Origin: Phenylobacterium koreense
Lineage (GTDB): Bacteria > Pseudomonadota > Alphaproteobacteria > Caulobacterales > Caulobacteraceae
Direction: 5' to 3'
Length of the DNA stretch: 64,000 bases
Assembly: GCF_040545335.1 (NCBI RefSeq)
Contig: NZ_JBEPLU010000002.1
Span: forward strand, 310,001-374,000
Shown here: positions 10,193-19,652 of the stretch, one piece after another
How positions within the stretch are numbered: the first letter of the stretch is position 1
Layout of the letters: the number at the start of each line of letters is the position of its first letter
Translations under genes and position numbers: made by a program
Notes under the pieces: model-generated
The model's input: the letters and a program-made list of their open reading frames with translations, nothing else
Told to the model about the DNA's origin: nothing
The model's database searches: none

Positions 10193-10375
10193 TTAGTCGG
10201 CCTTCGGGGTGATGACCTGGCGGCCCTTGTACATGCCGGTCTTCAGGTCCACGTGGTGCGGACGCTTCAGTTCGCCGGTTTCCTTGTCTTCGACATAGGA
10301 GTTGGCGCCCAGGGCGTGGTGCGCGCGCCGCATGTTGCGCCGCGAGGGGGATACTTTTCGCTTCGGAACGGCCAT
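10193..10375 (-). CDS. rpmF: 50S ribosomal protein L32
   Basis: Small basic ribosomal protein of 60 aa. It begins [20 protein letters not shown], the standard L32 N-terminus, and continues [10 protein letters not shown] and GMYKGRQVI. It binds 23S rRNA in the large subunit. It is bounded by hairpin terminators on both sides and appears monocistronic. Confidence 0.97.
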   Translation of the reverse strand: MAVPKRKVSPSRRNMRRAHHALGANSYVEDKETGELKRPHHVDLKTGMYKGRQVITPKAD

Positions 10376-10395
10376 CGGATAATCTCGCAGGCGTG

Positions 10396-10428
10396 AAAAA
10401 CGGAGACGGCGGCCGAACGGGGCCGCCG
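10396..10428 (-). terminator. Terminator-like hairpin just upstream of rpmF
   Basis: An 8-bp GC stem (10407-10414 with 10421-10428) is followed on the minus strand by TCTCCG and TTTTT (10400-10396). It lies about 20-50 bases before the rpmF start. It could end transcription from the mmcQ/yjbR remnant or attenuate rpmF. Confidence 0.65.
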
Positions 10429-10466
10429 ACGTGAGCGCGGGTCTATGCCCGATAACCCTTCGAATA

Positions 10467-10825
10467 TCAAGCGTTGGAAGAAAACTTACTGATCAGGCGC
10501 TTTGGTGCGACCTGAACCCAGGCCATGCGCATCAATTCAGCGAATCGCTCTTCGCCGATCTTCTCGAACCAGACGAAGGTCGAGCCCTGCCGGCCCCAGT
10601 ATCCGGGAACCGGCTCGATCACGCCCGGCGCGTCCTCGGCAGGTTCCTTTGATCCTCGACGTCCAGCTTGAGCATCGTCCGAGGCTGATCCTGGTGGATC
10701 GTGCAGAAGATCTTCTTGCCGACCCGAAACGACGGCATCCCGAAGTGATCGGCCTCATAGGCTTCCGGTTGCGCCAGCGCGATCCGGCGGATGTCGTCGC
10801 GGGAGAGCATGGGGAAGAATAGCAT
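10467..10825 (-). pseudogene. MmcQ/YjbR family (DUF419) gene with a frameshift
   Basis: From the ATG at 10825 (or 10810) the frame reads LSRDDIRRIALAQPEAYEAD, HFGMPSFRVGKKIFCTIH and MLKLDVEDQRNL, a clear MmcQ/YjbR N-terminal half. That frame then diverges and stops at 10619. In another frame the missing C-terminal half continues as DAPGVIEPVPGYWGRQGST, FVWFEKIGEERFAELM and [14 protein letters not shown], with a stop at 10467-10469. Joining the halves needs one extra base near 10638-10641. So the gene is either broken by a 1-base deletion or this is a sequencing error. The intact family member would be about 115-120 aa. Function is unknown; these are small DNA-binding-like proteins. Confidence 0.8.
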
Positions 10826-10857
10826 CCCTCCCCTTCGGGGCCAGACGCGGCTCAATC

Positions 10858-10878
10858 CTTCTCCCCAAGCGGGAGAAG
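10858..10878 (-). terminator. Palindrome downstream of pyrG
   Basis: An 8-bp stem CTTCTCCC/GGGAGAAG with a 5-base loop lies 36 bases after the pyrG stop. It resembles short GC palindromes that recur between genes in this group and probably serves as the pyrG transcript end. Confidence 0.55.
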
Positions 10879-10913
10879 ACCGAGGTTCGCGACCACGTCC
10901 TATGTAAGGAGCG

Positions 10914-12560
<1,647 letters not shown>

Positions 12561-12663
12561 TCAGAGTACCAGTGATTCGGACAGAAAGCTCTGCGACGTA
12601 TCGCCGAAGCTTGTGGATTGAAGCCGTTGTTCAGCTTTCGGAACGGCGCACAAACGCCAAACG

Positions 12664-12679
12664 AGCCGCCGAAGCGGCT
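12664..12679 (-). terminator. Hairpin with UUCG tetraloop after secG
   Basis: On the minus strand the RNA would read AGCCGC-UUCG-GCGGCU, a 6-bp stem closed by a C(UUCG)G tetraloop, about 30 bases past the secG stop. It is followed by a modestly T-rich stretch. It probably terminates secG or protects its 3' end. Confidence 0.6.
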
Positions 12680-12709
12680 TTTGGTCGAGATTCACGATCA
12701 CTCTGGGGC

Positions 12710-13168
12710 TTAGGGGTTGGACGGCGCGGTCGGGGCGGGCGCGGTCTGGCCGGGCGCCGGCGCGGGCTGGGCTGCGCCGGTGAAGGGATTGCGGACCTGC
12801 GGGGTCGGGGCGGTCAGCGGCGCGGGAGCGTCGCTGGGGCTGGTCGGCGCCGGGGCGGCTGGAGCCGGAGCTGCGGGCTGGTTCAGCTTGCCCATGTCGA
12901 TGCCCTGGACCTTGATCCGGTCGACGACCGACGATGAGCCGCGCTGCTGGCCGGCCAGCATGGTCAGCACCAGGCTGAGCACGAAGAAGATCGAACCGAG
13001 GATCCAGGTGGTGCGGGTCAGGAGGTCCCCTGCCCCACGCGCCGTCATGAAGCCGGCGTTGCCGCCGCCCATGCCAAGCGCGCCGCCTTCGGAGCGCTGC
13101 AGCAGGACCACCGCGATCAGCGCGATGCAGACGAGGACGTGAACCGTGAGCAGAATGCCGAGCAGCAT
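12710..13168 (-). CDS. secG: Preprotein translocase subunit SecG
   Basis: Small SecYEG translocon subunit, 152 aa. Two membrane helices (about residues 2-22 and 50-70) flank the conserved cytoplasmic loop QRSEGGALGMGGG and FMTARGAGDLLTRTTW. The C-terminal 60 residues are a Pro/Ala/Gln-rich tail with no obvious fold, which makes the protein longer than E. coli SecG (110 aa). Such tails are common in alphaproteobacterial SecG. The gene is divergent from the GNAT gene. Confidence 0.93.
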   Translation of the reverse strand: MLLGILLTVHVLVCIALIAVVLLQRSEGGALGMGGGNAGFMTARGAGDLLTRTTWILGSIFFVLSLVLTMLAGQQRGSSSVVDRIKVQGIDMGKLNQPAAPAPAAPAPTSPSDAPAPLTAPTPQVRNPFTGAAQPAPAPGQTAPAPTAPSNP

Positions 13169-13278
13169 GACCTATCCAATGCCTCCGGCCGGAAACCCGC
13201 GCCGAAATGAAGCGCGCGCTCTACCACTAGGCGGCGCATAAGGCCATAGCTAGGGCGTCGCATCGGGCAGGCAAGTCC

Positions 13279-13794
13279 ATGATACTCGAAACCGAACGTC
13301 TCCGCCTGCGTCCCTTGGAGGCCGCCGACGCTCAATGGCTGTTCCCGATCCTCAACGATCCGGAGGTGATGGCGCACTGGGACGTCCCGGAAATCGACGA
13401 TCCCGACCTGGTGCGCGCCATCGTCGAGGGCCAGGTGGCGGCGGTGGAGGCCGGGCGCGCCTTTCACTGGACCATCCGCGCCCTCGAGGACGACCAGGTG
13501 ATCGGCGCCTGCGATCTCTCGGACATCGACTGGTGGCACAAGCGCGGGGAAATCGGGTTTCTGCTCGGACGCGGCGCCTGGGGCAATGGCTACGCCCTGG
13601 AGGCCATGCGGGCGGTCATCTCCTTCGCTGCGGCGAAGGGCGTGCGGCGGCTGGCGGCCCGCACCCACCTTGGGAACAAGCGCTCCGACTCGGTTCTGGA
13701 GAAGCTGGGGTTCGAACAGGAAGGCCTGCTGCGCGGCCATGTGCTGCGCGACGGCGAACACCGCGACTGCCGGCTTTTCGGCCTGCTGCTCTAG
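13279..13794 (+). CDS. GNAT family N-acetyltransferase (RimJ/RimL-like)
   Basis: 171-aa acetyltransferase of the GNAT fold. It begins MILETERLRLRPLEAADAQW, the usual RimJ/RimL-type start, and has the acetyl-CoA-binding region GRGAWGNGYALEAM with the Q/RxxGxG/A-type turn, followed by ARTHLGNKRSDSVLEKLGF. The substrate (a protein N-terminus, amine or antibiotic) cannot be told from sequence. It is followed after 32 bases by a VOC-family gene on the same strand, so the two may be cotranscribed. Confidence 0.88.
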   Translation: MILETERLRLRPLEAADAQWLFPILNDPEVMAHWDVPEIDDPDLVRAIVEGQVAAVEAGRAFHWTIRALEDDQVIGACDLSDIDWWHKRGEIGFLLGRGAWGNGYALEAMRAVISFAAAKGVRRLAARTHLGNKRSDSVLEKLGFEQEGLLRGHVLRDGEHRDCRLFGLLL

Positions 13795-13826
13795 CCGCCG
13801 GGGACTGCCGATCCTAGCTGATCGAT

Positions 13827-14243
13827 ATGACCCACCCGATCCGCCCCGCCGGTTTCGACCACATCGTCCTTCGCGTCGTCGACAAGGACGCGATGATCGC
13901 CTTCTATCGCGACGTCCTGGGCTGTGAGGTCAACTGGGACCGGCCCGAACTTGGCCTCACGCATATTCGAGCCGGCGCTTCACTCATCGATCTGGTGACC
14001 GTGGACGGGAAGCTCGGCGCCGTCGGCGGGGCTGCTCCCGGCAAGGAGGGGCGCAATCTCGACCACTTCGCCCTCGCTATCCGGCCATTCGACGAGCCGG
14101 CCATCCGCGCGCACCTGGCCGCACACGGCATCCGGATCGCCGATGAAGGCCCCCGCTACGGCGCCGAGGGCGAAGGTCCGTCCATCTATGTGCTCGATCC
14201 CGAAGGCAACACGGTCGAGCTGAAGGGGCCCTCGGAGGGCTGA
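13827..14243 (+). CDS. VOC family (glyoxalase/dioxygenase fold) protein
   Basis: 138-aa protein with two beta-alpha-beta-beta-beta modules. Probable metal ligands: FDHIVLRV (His), DLVTVDG region (second strand), RNLDHFALAI (His) and DPEGNTVELKG (Glu). AFYRDVLGCEV is the typical VOC helix. The closest general type is a lactoylglutathione lyase-like or virulence-protein-like VOC enzyme; the substrate is unknown. It lies convergent to tpiA with a REP-like palindrome between them. Confidence 0.85.
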   Translation: MTHPIRPAGFDHIVLRVVDKDAMIAFYRDVLGCEVNWDRPELGLTHIRAGASLIDLVTVDGKLGAVGGAAPGKEGRNLDHFALAIRPFDEPAIRAHLAAHGIRIADEGPRYGAEGEGPSIYVLDPEGNTVELKGPSEG

Positions 14244-14278
14244 CCCGTCGGCTAGGGGCCACGCCGCTCCGACCACTG

Positions 14279-14313
14279 TGTCATACCGGTTTGCGAAGCG
14301 AGACCGGGACCCA
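14279..14313. repeat. REP-like palindromic element between VOC gene and tpiA
   Basis: The stretch TGTCATACCGG...GCGAAGCG...ACCGGGACCCA has complementary arms (CCGGT at 14286-14290, ACCGG at 14303-14307). It resembles a short palindromic repeat that I recall as frequent between convergent genes in alphaproteobacteria. Only this copy is seen in the window. Confidence 0.45.
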
Positions 14314-14327
14314 TAAGCGCCCAGGAT

Positions 14328-15071
14328 CTAGAGTGCGTTGATGATTCCCAGGAAGTCCTCGGCCTTCAGGGAGGCGCCGCCGACCAGGGCGCCGCCGACT
14401 TCGGCCGCATGGAGGATTTCGGCCGCGTTCGAGGGTTTCACCGAGCCGCCGTAGAGAATCGGCGCGGTCTTGCCGTGTTCGCCGAAGCGCTCGACCAGAG
14501 TCGCGCGGATGGCGATGTGGATCTCTTCGATCTCGGGGGTGGTGGGCGTCAGGCCGGTGCCGATGGCCCAGACCGGCTCATACGCCACCGAGAACGCCTT
14601 GCCGGCCAGCTCGGCAGGCAGCGAGCCCTTCACCTGGGCGGTGACGACCTCGATGGCGCGCTCGGCCTTGCGCTCGTCCAGGGTTTCGCCGACGCAGATG
14701 ATCGGTTCCAGGCCCGCACGCAGGGCCGCGCCGACCTTCGCCGCCACGACCGCGTCGGTTTCGCCGTAGCCGGCGCGGCGCTCGGAGTGGCCCAGGATCA
14801 CCAGGCTGGCGCCGGCGTCAGCAAGCATCTCGGCGGCGACGTCGCCCGTGAAGGCGCCGGAAACCTCGGCGCGGCAGTCCTGGCCGCCGACCGCGACCTT
14901 GGTGTTCTTAAGAGCCGCGGCGGCGCGCTCGACCAGCGTCGCCGGCGGGCAGATCGCCACCCGGGCCTTGGACGCTCCGATCCCCGCCGCGACGGCCTGC
15001 GCCTCGGACAGGCCTGAAGCCAGTCCGTTCATCTTCCAATTGCCGGCGATCAAAGGGGTCGGTGACGTCAT
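14328..15071 (-). CDS. tpiA: Triose-phosphate isomerase
   Basis: Interconverts dihydroxyacetone phosphate and glyceraldehyde 3-phosphate; 247 aa. Catalytic residues are in IAGNWKMNG (N11, K13), ILGHSERR (His) and AYEPVWAIGTG (Glu). The phosphate-binding end is LYGGSVKPSNAAEI. It is divergent from ppiD, which starts 135 bases away. Confidence 0.98.
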   Translation of the reverse strand: MTSPTPLIAGNWKMNGLASGLSEAQAVAAGIGASKARVAICPPATLVERAAAALKNTKVAVGGQDCRAEVSGAFTGDVAAEMLADAGASLVILGHSERRAGYGETDAVVAAKVGAALRAGLEPIICVGETLDERKAERAIEVVTAQVKGSLPAELAGKAFSVAYEPVWAIGTGLTPTTPEIEEIHIAIRATLVERFGEHGKTAPILYGGSVKPSNAAEILHAAEVGGALVGGASLKAEDFLGIINAL

Positions 15072-15206
15072 GTCCTGCCTCGTGTTTGATGGGTCGCAGC
15101 GGCGTTAAGCCAAGCGGCTTGTTCTGTCACGCGCTTGCGGGGGGGAAGCCGCCTCAACTATACCCGCCGTTCCACGTTCGCGCCGAAAGGGCTCCCGGTA
15201 GGTCAA

Positions 15207-17147
15207 ATGCTGTCCGCCACACGCAACTTCGCCAAATCCTGGGTCGCCGCGGTTCTGATCGGCCTCCTGGTCGTCAGCTTCGCGATCTTCGGCGTCAATG
15301 ACGCGTTCAAGGGCAACTACACCAACGATGTGGTCCGTGCGGGCTCGCGTCGGGTGTCCGGCCCCGTCTTCCGCCAGGAGTTCGACAACTTCCGCAAGAA
15401 CGCCGAGGAGCAGGCCAAGCGTCCGGTGAGCATCGAGGAGGCCGTCCAGGCCGGGCTCGACCGCCGCCTCCTGGAAGAGATCGCCACCCGCGAATCCTTT
15501 GGCGAAATGCTGAGCCGCATCGGGATTCGGCCTTCCGACCGGCTGATGGAAGCCGAGCTGCGGAAGATTCCCGCCTTCTTCAATCCGATCTCCGGCGCAT
15601 TCGACAGAGAGCTCTATCAGCAGCGGCTGGGCGAGAACGGCTTCACGCCCGCTCGGTTCGAGAACCTGATGCGCGACCAGATCGCCGTGCAGCACGTCGG
15701 CACCGCCATGCTCAACGGCCTGAACGTGCCGCGGGCCTATAGCGCGCTCGGCGCCATCTTCGAGCTGGAGGCGCGCGACGTCGGTTACTTCGTGATCGAC
15801 CCGCGCAGCGTGCAGCCGCCCGCGCAGCCGACCGACGCCCAGCTCACGACGCTGATGAAGGAAAACGCCGACCGGCTGACGCTGCCGGAGTTCCGGGTTC
15901 TGACCGTCGTCGCCTTCACGCCCGCCCAGCTTTCCGGCGAGATCCCGGTCGACGAGGCCGAGGTGAAGAAGCGCTTCGACTTCCGCAAGGATACCCTGTC
16001 GCGTCCGGAAACCCGCTCGCTGGTCCAGATTCCCGTCAAGGACGCCGCCACCGCCCAGGCCGTCGCCGCGCGCCTGACCAAGGGCGAAGATCCCGCCGCC
16101 ATCGCCAAGTCGCTTGGCGTCGAGGCGGTGAGCTATGTCGACAAGCCGCAAAGCGCCGTCTCCGACAAACGCGTCGGCGTCGCGGCCTTCGCCCTGCAGG
16201 CCGGCCAGGTCTCCTCGGCGATCCAGGGCGACCTGGGCATGGCGGTGGTCAAGGTGACCAAGGTCACTCCCGGCCAGGCCGTCACCCTCGAACAGGTCCG
16301 GCCGCAGATCGAGGCCGAGGTTCGCAAGGACGCCGCGGCCGAGAAGGTCTACGCCCTCACCCAGGCCTATGAGGCCGCCCGCGACGAAGGCGCCAACCTC
16401 GTGGACGCCGCCAAGAAGGCCGGCGTGCCGGCGGTGACCATCGGCCCGGTCACCCAGGCGGGCCAGGGCCAGCAGGGCCAGCCCCTGCAGGGCGTCACTC
16501 CGAAGATGCTCGAGACCGCCTTCGGCCTGGCCGCTGGCGCCGAGAGCGAGCTGCAGGACGCCGGCGAAGGCTCCTACTTCGCCGTCCGCGTCGATCGGGT
16601 GATCCCGAAGGCCCTGCCCCCGCTCGCCGAGGTCAAACCGCAGCTCACCCGGTTCTGGATGATGCGCGAGATGGTCAAGCGGATGCAGGCGCGCGCCGAC
16701 GAGTTCGCCGCCCGCGTGCGCAAGGGCGAGAGCCTGGAGACCGTCGCAGCCGCCGCCGGCGCCAAGGTCGTCCATGTGACCAACCTCGATCGCCGCACCG
16801 CAGCCCAGAGCACCCAGCTTTCCCGCGATGGACTTGGCAAGGCCTTCAGCGCCAAGCCCGGTGACGTGTTCACCGCCGAGCACACCCAGTTCGGCCTGAT
16901 CGTCGGCAAGCTGGAGGCCGTCCGCGCCCCGACCGGCCCGACCGTCGCCCGCATCACCGAGGAAGTGCGCCCGCAGGTGACCATGGCGCTGTTCCAGGAC
17001 CTTGGCGTGGCGGCCCGCAAGGCGGCCCGGACCGAAGTCGGCGCGAGAATCTATCCCGACAAGGCGCGTGCGGCCCTCGGCCTGCCGCCCCTGACCAAAG
17101 AAGAAAAGGCGCCCGCCACGGCGGGCAAGGCGGAGAAGGCCAAGTGA
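15207..17147 (+). CDS. ppiD: Peptidyl-prolyl cis-trans isomerase, PpiD/SurA-like
   Basis: Membrane-anchored periplasmic folding factor, 646 aa from the ATG at 15207. A further-upstream ATG at 15135 in the same frame would add a charged, unconserved leader, so 15207 is preferred. Residues 1-30 hold a short cytoplasmic start and one helix (WVAAVLIGLLVVSFAIFGVND), as in PpiD. A SurA-N-like domain follows, then a parvulin domain (about 240-360; e.g. ETRSLVQIPV, FALQAGQVSSAIQGDLGMAVVKV) and a Lys/Ala-rich tail. The stop overlaps the trpE GTG start, which links it to the trp genes. Confidence 0.9.
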   Translation: MLSATRNFAKSWVAAVLIGLLVVSFAIFGVNDAFKGNYTNDVVRAGSRRVSGPVFRQEFDNFRKNAEEQAKRPVSIEEAVQAGLDRRLLEEIATRESFGEMLSRIGIRPSDRLMEAELRKIPAFFNPISGAFDRELYQQRLGENGFTPARFENLMRDQIAVQHVGTAMLNGLNVPRAYSALGAIFELEARDVGYFVIDPRSVQPPAQPTDAQLTTLMKENADRLTLPEFRVLTVVAFTPAQLSGEIPVDEAEVKKRFDFRKDTLSRPETRSLVQIPVKDAATAQAVAARLTKGEDPAAIAKSLGVEAVSYVDKPQSAVSDKRVGVAAFALQAGQVSSAIQGDLGMAVVKVTKVTPGQAVTLEQVRPQIEAEVRKDAAAEKVYALTQAYEAARDEGANLVDAAKKAGVPAVTIGPVTQAGQGQQGQPLQGVTPKMLETAFGLAAGAESELQDAGEGSYFAVRVDRVIPKALPPLAEVKPQLTRFWMMREMVKRMQARADEFAARVRKGESLETVAAAAGAKVVHVTNLDRRTAAQSTQLSRDGLGKAFSAKPGDVFTAEHTQFGLIVGKLEAVRAPTGPTVARITEEVRPQVTMALFQDLGVAARKAARTEVGARIYPDKARAALGLPPLTKEEKAPATAGKAEKAK

Positions 17148-18676
17148 CGATCGACCCTGCGTTTGCGGACTTTGAGGCGAAGTATGCTCAAGGCGCGCCG
17201 CAGGTCGTCTGGACCCGCCTGATCGACGATCTGGAGACGCCGGTTTCGGCCTACCTGAAGATCGCCCACGGCCGGCCCTACGCGTTCCTTTTCGAGTCGG
17301 TCGAAGGCGGCGCGCACCGCGGACGCTACTCGGTGATCGCCATGAAGCCCGACCTTGTCTGGAGGTGCCGCGGCGACAAGGCGGAAATCGCCGTGGGTCC
17401 GGACATCGAGGCCGGCCGATTCCAGTCGCAGGCCGGCAGAGCGCTGGATTCGCTGCGCGACCTCGTCGCCCGCTCGCGGCTGGACCTACCCGAGGGCCTG
17501 CCGCCGATGTCGGCCGGCGTGTTCGGCGCGATCGGCTACGACATGATCCGGCTGGTCGAGAAGCTGCCGAACATCAATCCCGATCCGCTGGACCTGCCCG
17601 ATGGACTGATGATCCGGCCCTCCATGGTCGCGATCTTCGACGCCATCGCCCAGGAGATCATCCTGGTCACGACCGTGCGCCCCTCGGAGATCACCGCCCG
17701 CGCGGCCTATGACGACGCTCAGCTTCGCCTTGCCGAGGTGGTCGCCGACCTCAAGACCTCCGCGCCGGCCCTGACCGGAAACGCCGGTCCCGAGCCGGAC
17801 CGCTTCACCACGCCGGTGAGCCGCGAGGACTATCGCCAGATCGTCGCCCGGGCGAAGGACTACATCCTGGCCGGCGACATCTTCCAGGTGGTGCCGAGCC
17901 ACCGGTTCCGCGCACCCTTCGAGCGCGACCCGTTCGCGCTCTATCGTTCGCTGCGGCGCATGAACCCTTCGCCGTTCCTGTTCTACCTGAACTTCGGCGA
18001 CTTCCAGCTCGCCGGCTCCTCGCCGGAGATCCTGGTGCGGCTGCGCGACGGCAAAATCACCATCCGCCCCATCGCCGGCACCCGCCCGCGCGGCGCCACC
18101 CCCGAGGAGGACCGCGCGCTGGAGGCCGAGCTGAAGGCCGACCCGAAGGAGCGGGCCGAGCACCTCATGCTGCTGGACCTGGGCCGCAACGACGTCGGCC
18201 GAGTGGCCATGCTGAAGAGCGCCGGCGCCAACGAGCCGGCGGCGGCCAGCCGCGCGCCGCGGGTGCGTGTGACCGACTCGTTCTTCGTCGAGCGCTACAG
18301 CCACGTCATGCACCTGGTCTCCAACGTCGAGGGCGACGCCCCTGAGGGCCTGGACCCGGTCGACGTGCTGATGGCCGCCCTGCCCGCCGGCACCCTGTCG
18401 GGCGCGCCGAAGGTGCGGGCCATGCAGATCATCGACGAGCTGGAGATTGAGAAGCGCGGCATCGCCTATGCCGGCGCGGTCGGCTATTTCGGCGCCGACG
18501 GCTCGGTCGACACCTGCATCGTGCTGCGCACCGCCTGCTTCAAGGACGGCCAGATGTACGTCCAGGCCGGCGGCGGCGTGGTGGCCGACTCCGATCCCGA
18601 CGCCGAGTACGACGAGACCCTGCACAAGGCCCGCGCCCTGCGCCGCGCCGCCGAGGAATCCTGGCGCTTCGTCTAG
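17144..18676 (+). CDS. trpE: Anthranilate synthase component I
   Basis: 510 aa; forms anthranilate from chorismate using ammonia supplied by TrpG. The GTG start overlaps the ppiD stop (GTGA), showing translational coupling. The tryptophan feedback region is visible in LFESVEGG and GRYSVIAM. The chorismate-binding domain shows IRPIAGTRPRG, LLDLGRNDVGRVA, YSHVMHLVSNVEG and LSGAPKVRAMQIIDELE. The stop codon lies at the very edge of the palindromic repeat at 18676. trpG does not follow directly. Confidence 0.98.
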   Translation: MTIDPAFADFEAKYAQGAPQVVWTRLIDDLETPVSAYLKIAHGRPYAFLFESVEGGAHRGRYSVIAMKPDLVWRCRGDKAEIAVGPDIEAGRFQSQAGRALDSLRDLVARSRLDLPEGLPPMSAGVFGAIGYDMIRLVEKLPNINPDPLDLPDGLMIRPSMVAIFDAIAQEIILVTTVRPSEITARAAYDDAQLRLAEVVADLKTSAPALTGNAGPEPDRFTTPVSREDYRQIVARAKDYILAGDIFQVVPSHRFRAPFERDPFALYRSLRRMNPSPFLFYLNFGDFQLAGSSPEILVRLRDGKITIRPIAGTRPRGATPEEDRALEAELKADPKERAEHLMLLDLGRNDVGRVAMLKSAGANEPAAASRAPRVRVTDSFFVERYSHVMHLVSNVEGDAPEGLDPVDVLMAALPAGTLSGAPKVRAMQIIDELEIEKRGIAYAGAVGYFGADGSVDTCIVLRTACFKDGQMYVQAGGGVVADSDPDAEYDETLHKARALRRAAEESWRFV

Positions 18677-18724
18677 AGCGCGTTCCGCAAAAGTGGAAAC
18701 CGGTTTTGCGACTAGAACGCGCTC
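18676..18724. repeat. Palindromic repeat A between trpE and the opposing small ORF
   Basis: Outer arms GAGCGCGTT (18676-18684) and AACGCGCTC (18716-18724) are perfect complements. Inner arms CGCAAAA and TTTTGCG (18687-18693, 18704-18710) form a second stem. The layout matches a hairpin repeat I recall from many alphaproteobacterial intergenic regions. The trpE TAG stop touches its left edge. Confidence 0.8.
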
Positions 18725-18735
18725 AAACTTTGAAT

Positions 18736-18788
18736 CTAGAGCACGATTCAACGATCAGATGATTCCGTCTGATCGCATCGTGCTCTAG
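18736..18788. repeat. Palindromic repeat B, paired with repeat A
   Basis: Outer arms CTAGAGCACGA (18736-18746) and TCGTGCTCTAG (18778-18788) are perfect 11-bp complements. Inner arms CGATCAGA (18752-18759) and TCTGATCG (18768-18775) form a second stem. It holds two GATTC sequences, i.e. GANTC methylation sites of the CcrM type. The stop codon of the small minus-strand ORF lies inside the right arm. It probably also serves as a bidirectional terminator. Confidence 0.8.
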
Positions 18789-18985
18789 AGGTCGCGCTGC
18801 ACCACGTGGGTGGTGGTGACGGGCGGCGCGGTGATCATCGCCGCCGCCAGGGCGAGAGCCGCCAGGGCCGCCGCGGCAGCCGCCGCCAGGGCCGGCCAGG
18901 CGCTCTCCCGAGCCACCGGAATCCGCAGCAGCGCACGGGCATAGACCATTCGGTCACGATCGAGGGCGGAATCGCCTGGGGTCAT
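18785..18985 (-). CDS. Small hypothetical protein with one membrane helix, opposing the trp genes
   Basis: 66-aa ORF on the minus strand between trpE and trpG. It starts MTPGDSALDRDRMVYARALL, carries an Ala/Leu-rich membrane helix (about residues 30-52) and ends VTTTHVVQRDL. The charged N-terminus followed by one helix looks like a real small membrane protein, but alanine-rich ORFs also arise by chance at this GC content, and the Shine-Dalgarno is weak. I do not recognise a family. Its stop lies in palindromic repeat B. Confidence 0.5.
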   Translation of the reverse strand: MTPGDSALDRDRMVYARALLRIPVARESAWPALAAAAAAALAALALAAAMITAPPVTTTHVVQRDL

Positions 18986-19059
18986 GGCCGCAGCATGTTT
19001 CGAACGACCGATCCCCGCAATCGCTTGGCGCGGGAGCGGCTGGAGCCTAGAGGAAGCTC

Positions 19060-19650
19060 ATGATCCTGGTGATCGATAACTACGACAGCTTCACCTACAA
19101 CCTGGTTCACTATCTGAACGAACTGGGCGCGGAGACGCTCGTCTACCGCAACGACGCCCTCAGCGTGGAGGAGGCCCTGGGCCTCCGACCCGATGGCGTC
19201 CTGCTCTCCCCCGGCCCCTGCACCCCCAACGAGGCCGGCATCTGCCTGGACCTTCTGGCGGCCGCGCCGGAGGACCTGCCGATCCTGGGCGTCTGCCTCG
19301 GGCACCAGGCGATCGGCCAGGCCTTCGGCGGCGAGGTGGTTCGCGCCAAGACCCTGATGCACGGCAAGACCAGCCTGATCCACCACGAGGGCAAGGGTAT
19401 CTTCGCCGGCCTGCCGAACCCGTTCACGGCCACCCGCTATCACAGCCTCTCCGTCGAGAAGTCGACACTGCCCGATGTGCTGGAAGTGACCGGCTGGACC
19501 GAGGACGGCGAGATCATGGGCTTCAGCCACCGGTCGCGGCCGGTCCATGGCGTGCAGTTCCACCCGGAATCCATCGCCACCGAGGGCGGGCACGCCATGC
19601 TCGCCAACTTCCTCAAGCTTACGGGCCTCACCGAGGAGGCTGAGGCCTAG
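19060..19650 (+). CDS. trpG: Anthranilate synthase component II (glutamine amidotransferase)
   Basis: 196-aa class I glutamine amidotransferase that feeds ammonia to TrpE. Visible: [15 protein letters not shown], the oxyanion-hole [14 protein letters not shown], nucleophile [15 protein letters not shown], and the His-Glu pair in [19 protein letters not shown] lies before the ATG. It is followed after 2 bases by trpD. It could also serve PabB, as amphibolic TrpG proteins do; nothing in the window decides this. Confidence 0.97.
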   Translation: MILVIDNYDSFTYNLVHYLNELGAETLVYRNDALSVEEALGLRPDGVLLSPGPCTPNEAGICLDLLAAAPEDLPILGVCLGHQAIGQAFGGEVVRAKTLMHGKTSLIHHEGKGIFAGLPNPFTATRYHSLSVEKSTLPDVLEVTGWTEDGEIMGFSHRSRPVHGVQFHPESIATEGGHAMLANFLKLTGLTEEAEA

Positions 19651-19652
19651 AC

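Noticed and set aside
13117..13761. 214-codon minus-strand ORF over the secG start and the GNAT gene
   Set aside because: Overlaps two real genes, and the GNAT frame on the plus strand has clear acetyl-CoA motifs.
15105..16883. 592-codon minus-strand ORF opposite ppiD
   Set aside because: Shadow of ppiD; composition dominated by Gly/Leu/Asp/His repeats typical of antisense frames.
17000..17200. Tryptophan attenuator or leader peptide before trpE
   Set aside because: trpE starts inside the ppiD stop codon, so there is no leader; no run of Trp codons with paired hairpins is present.
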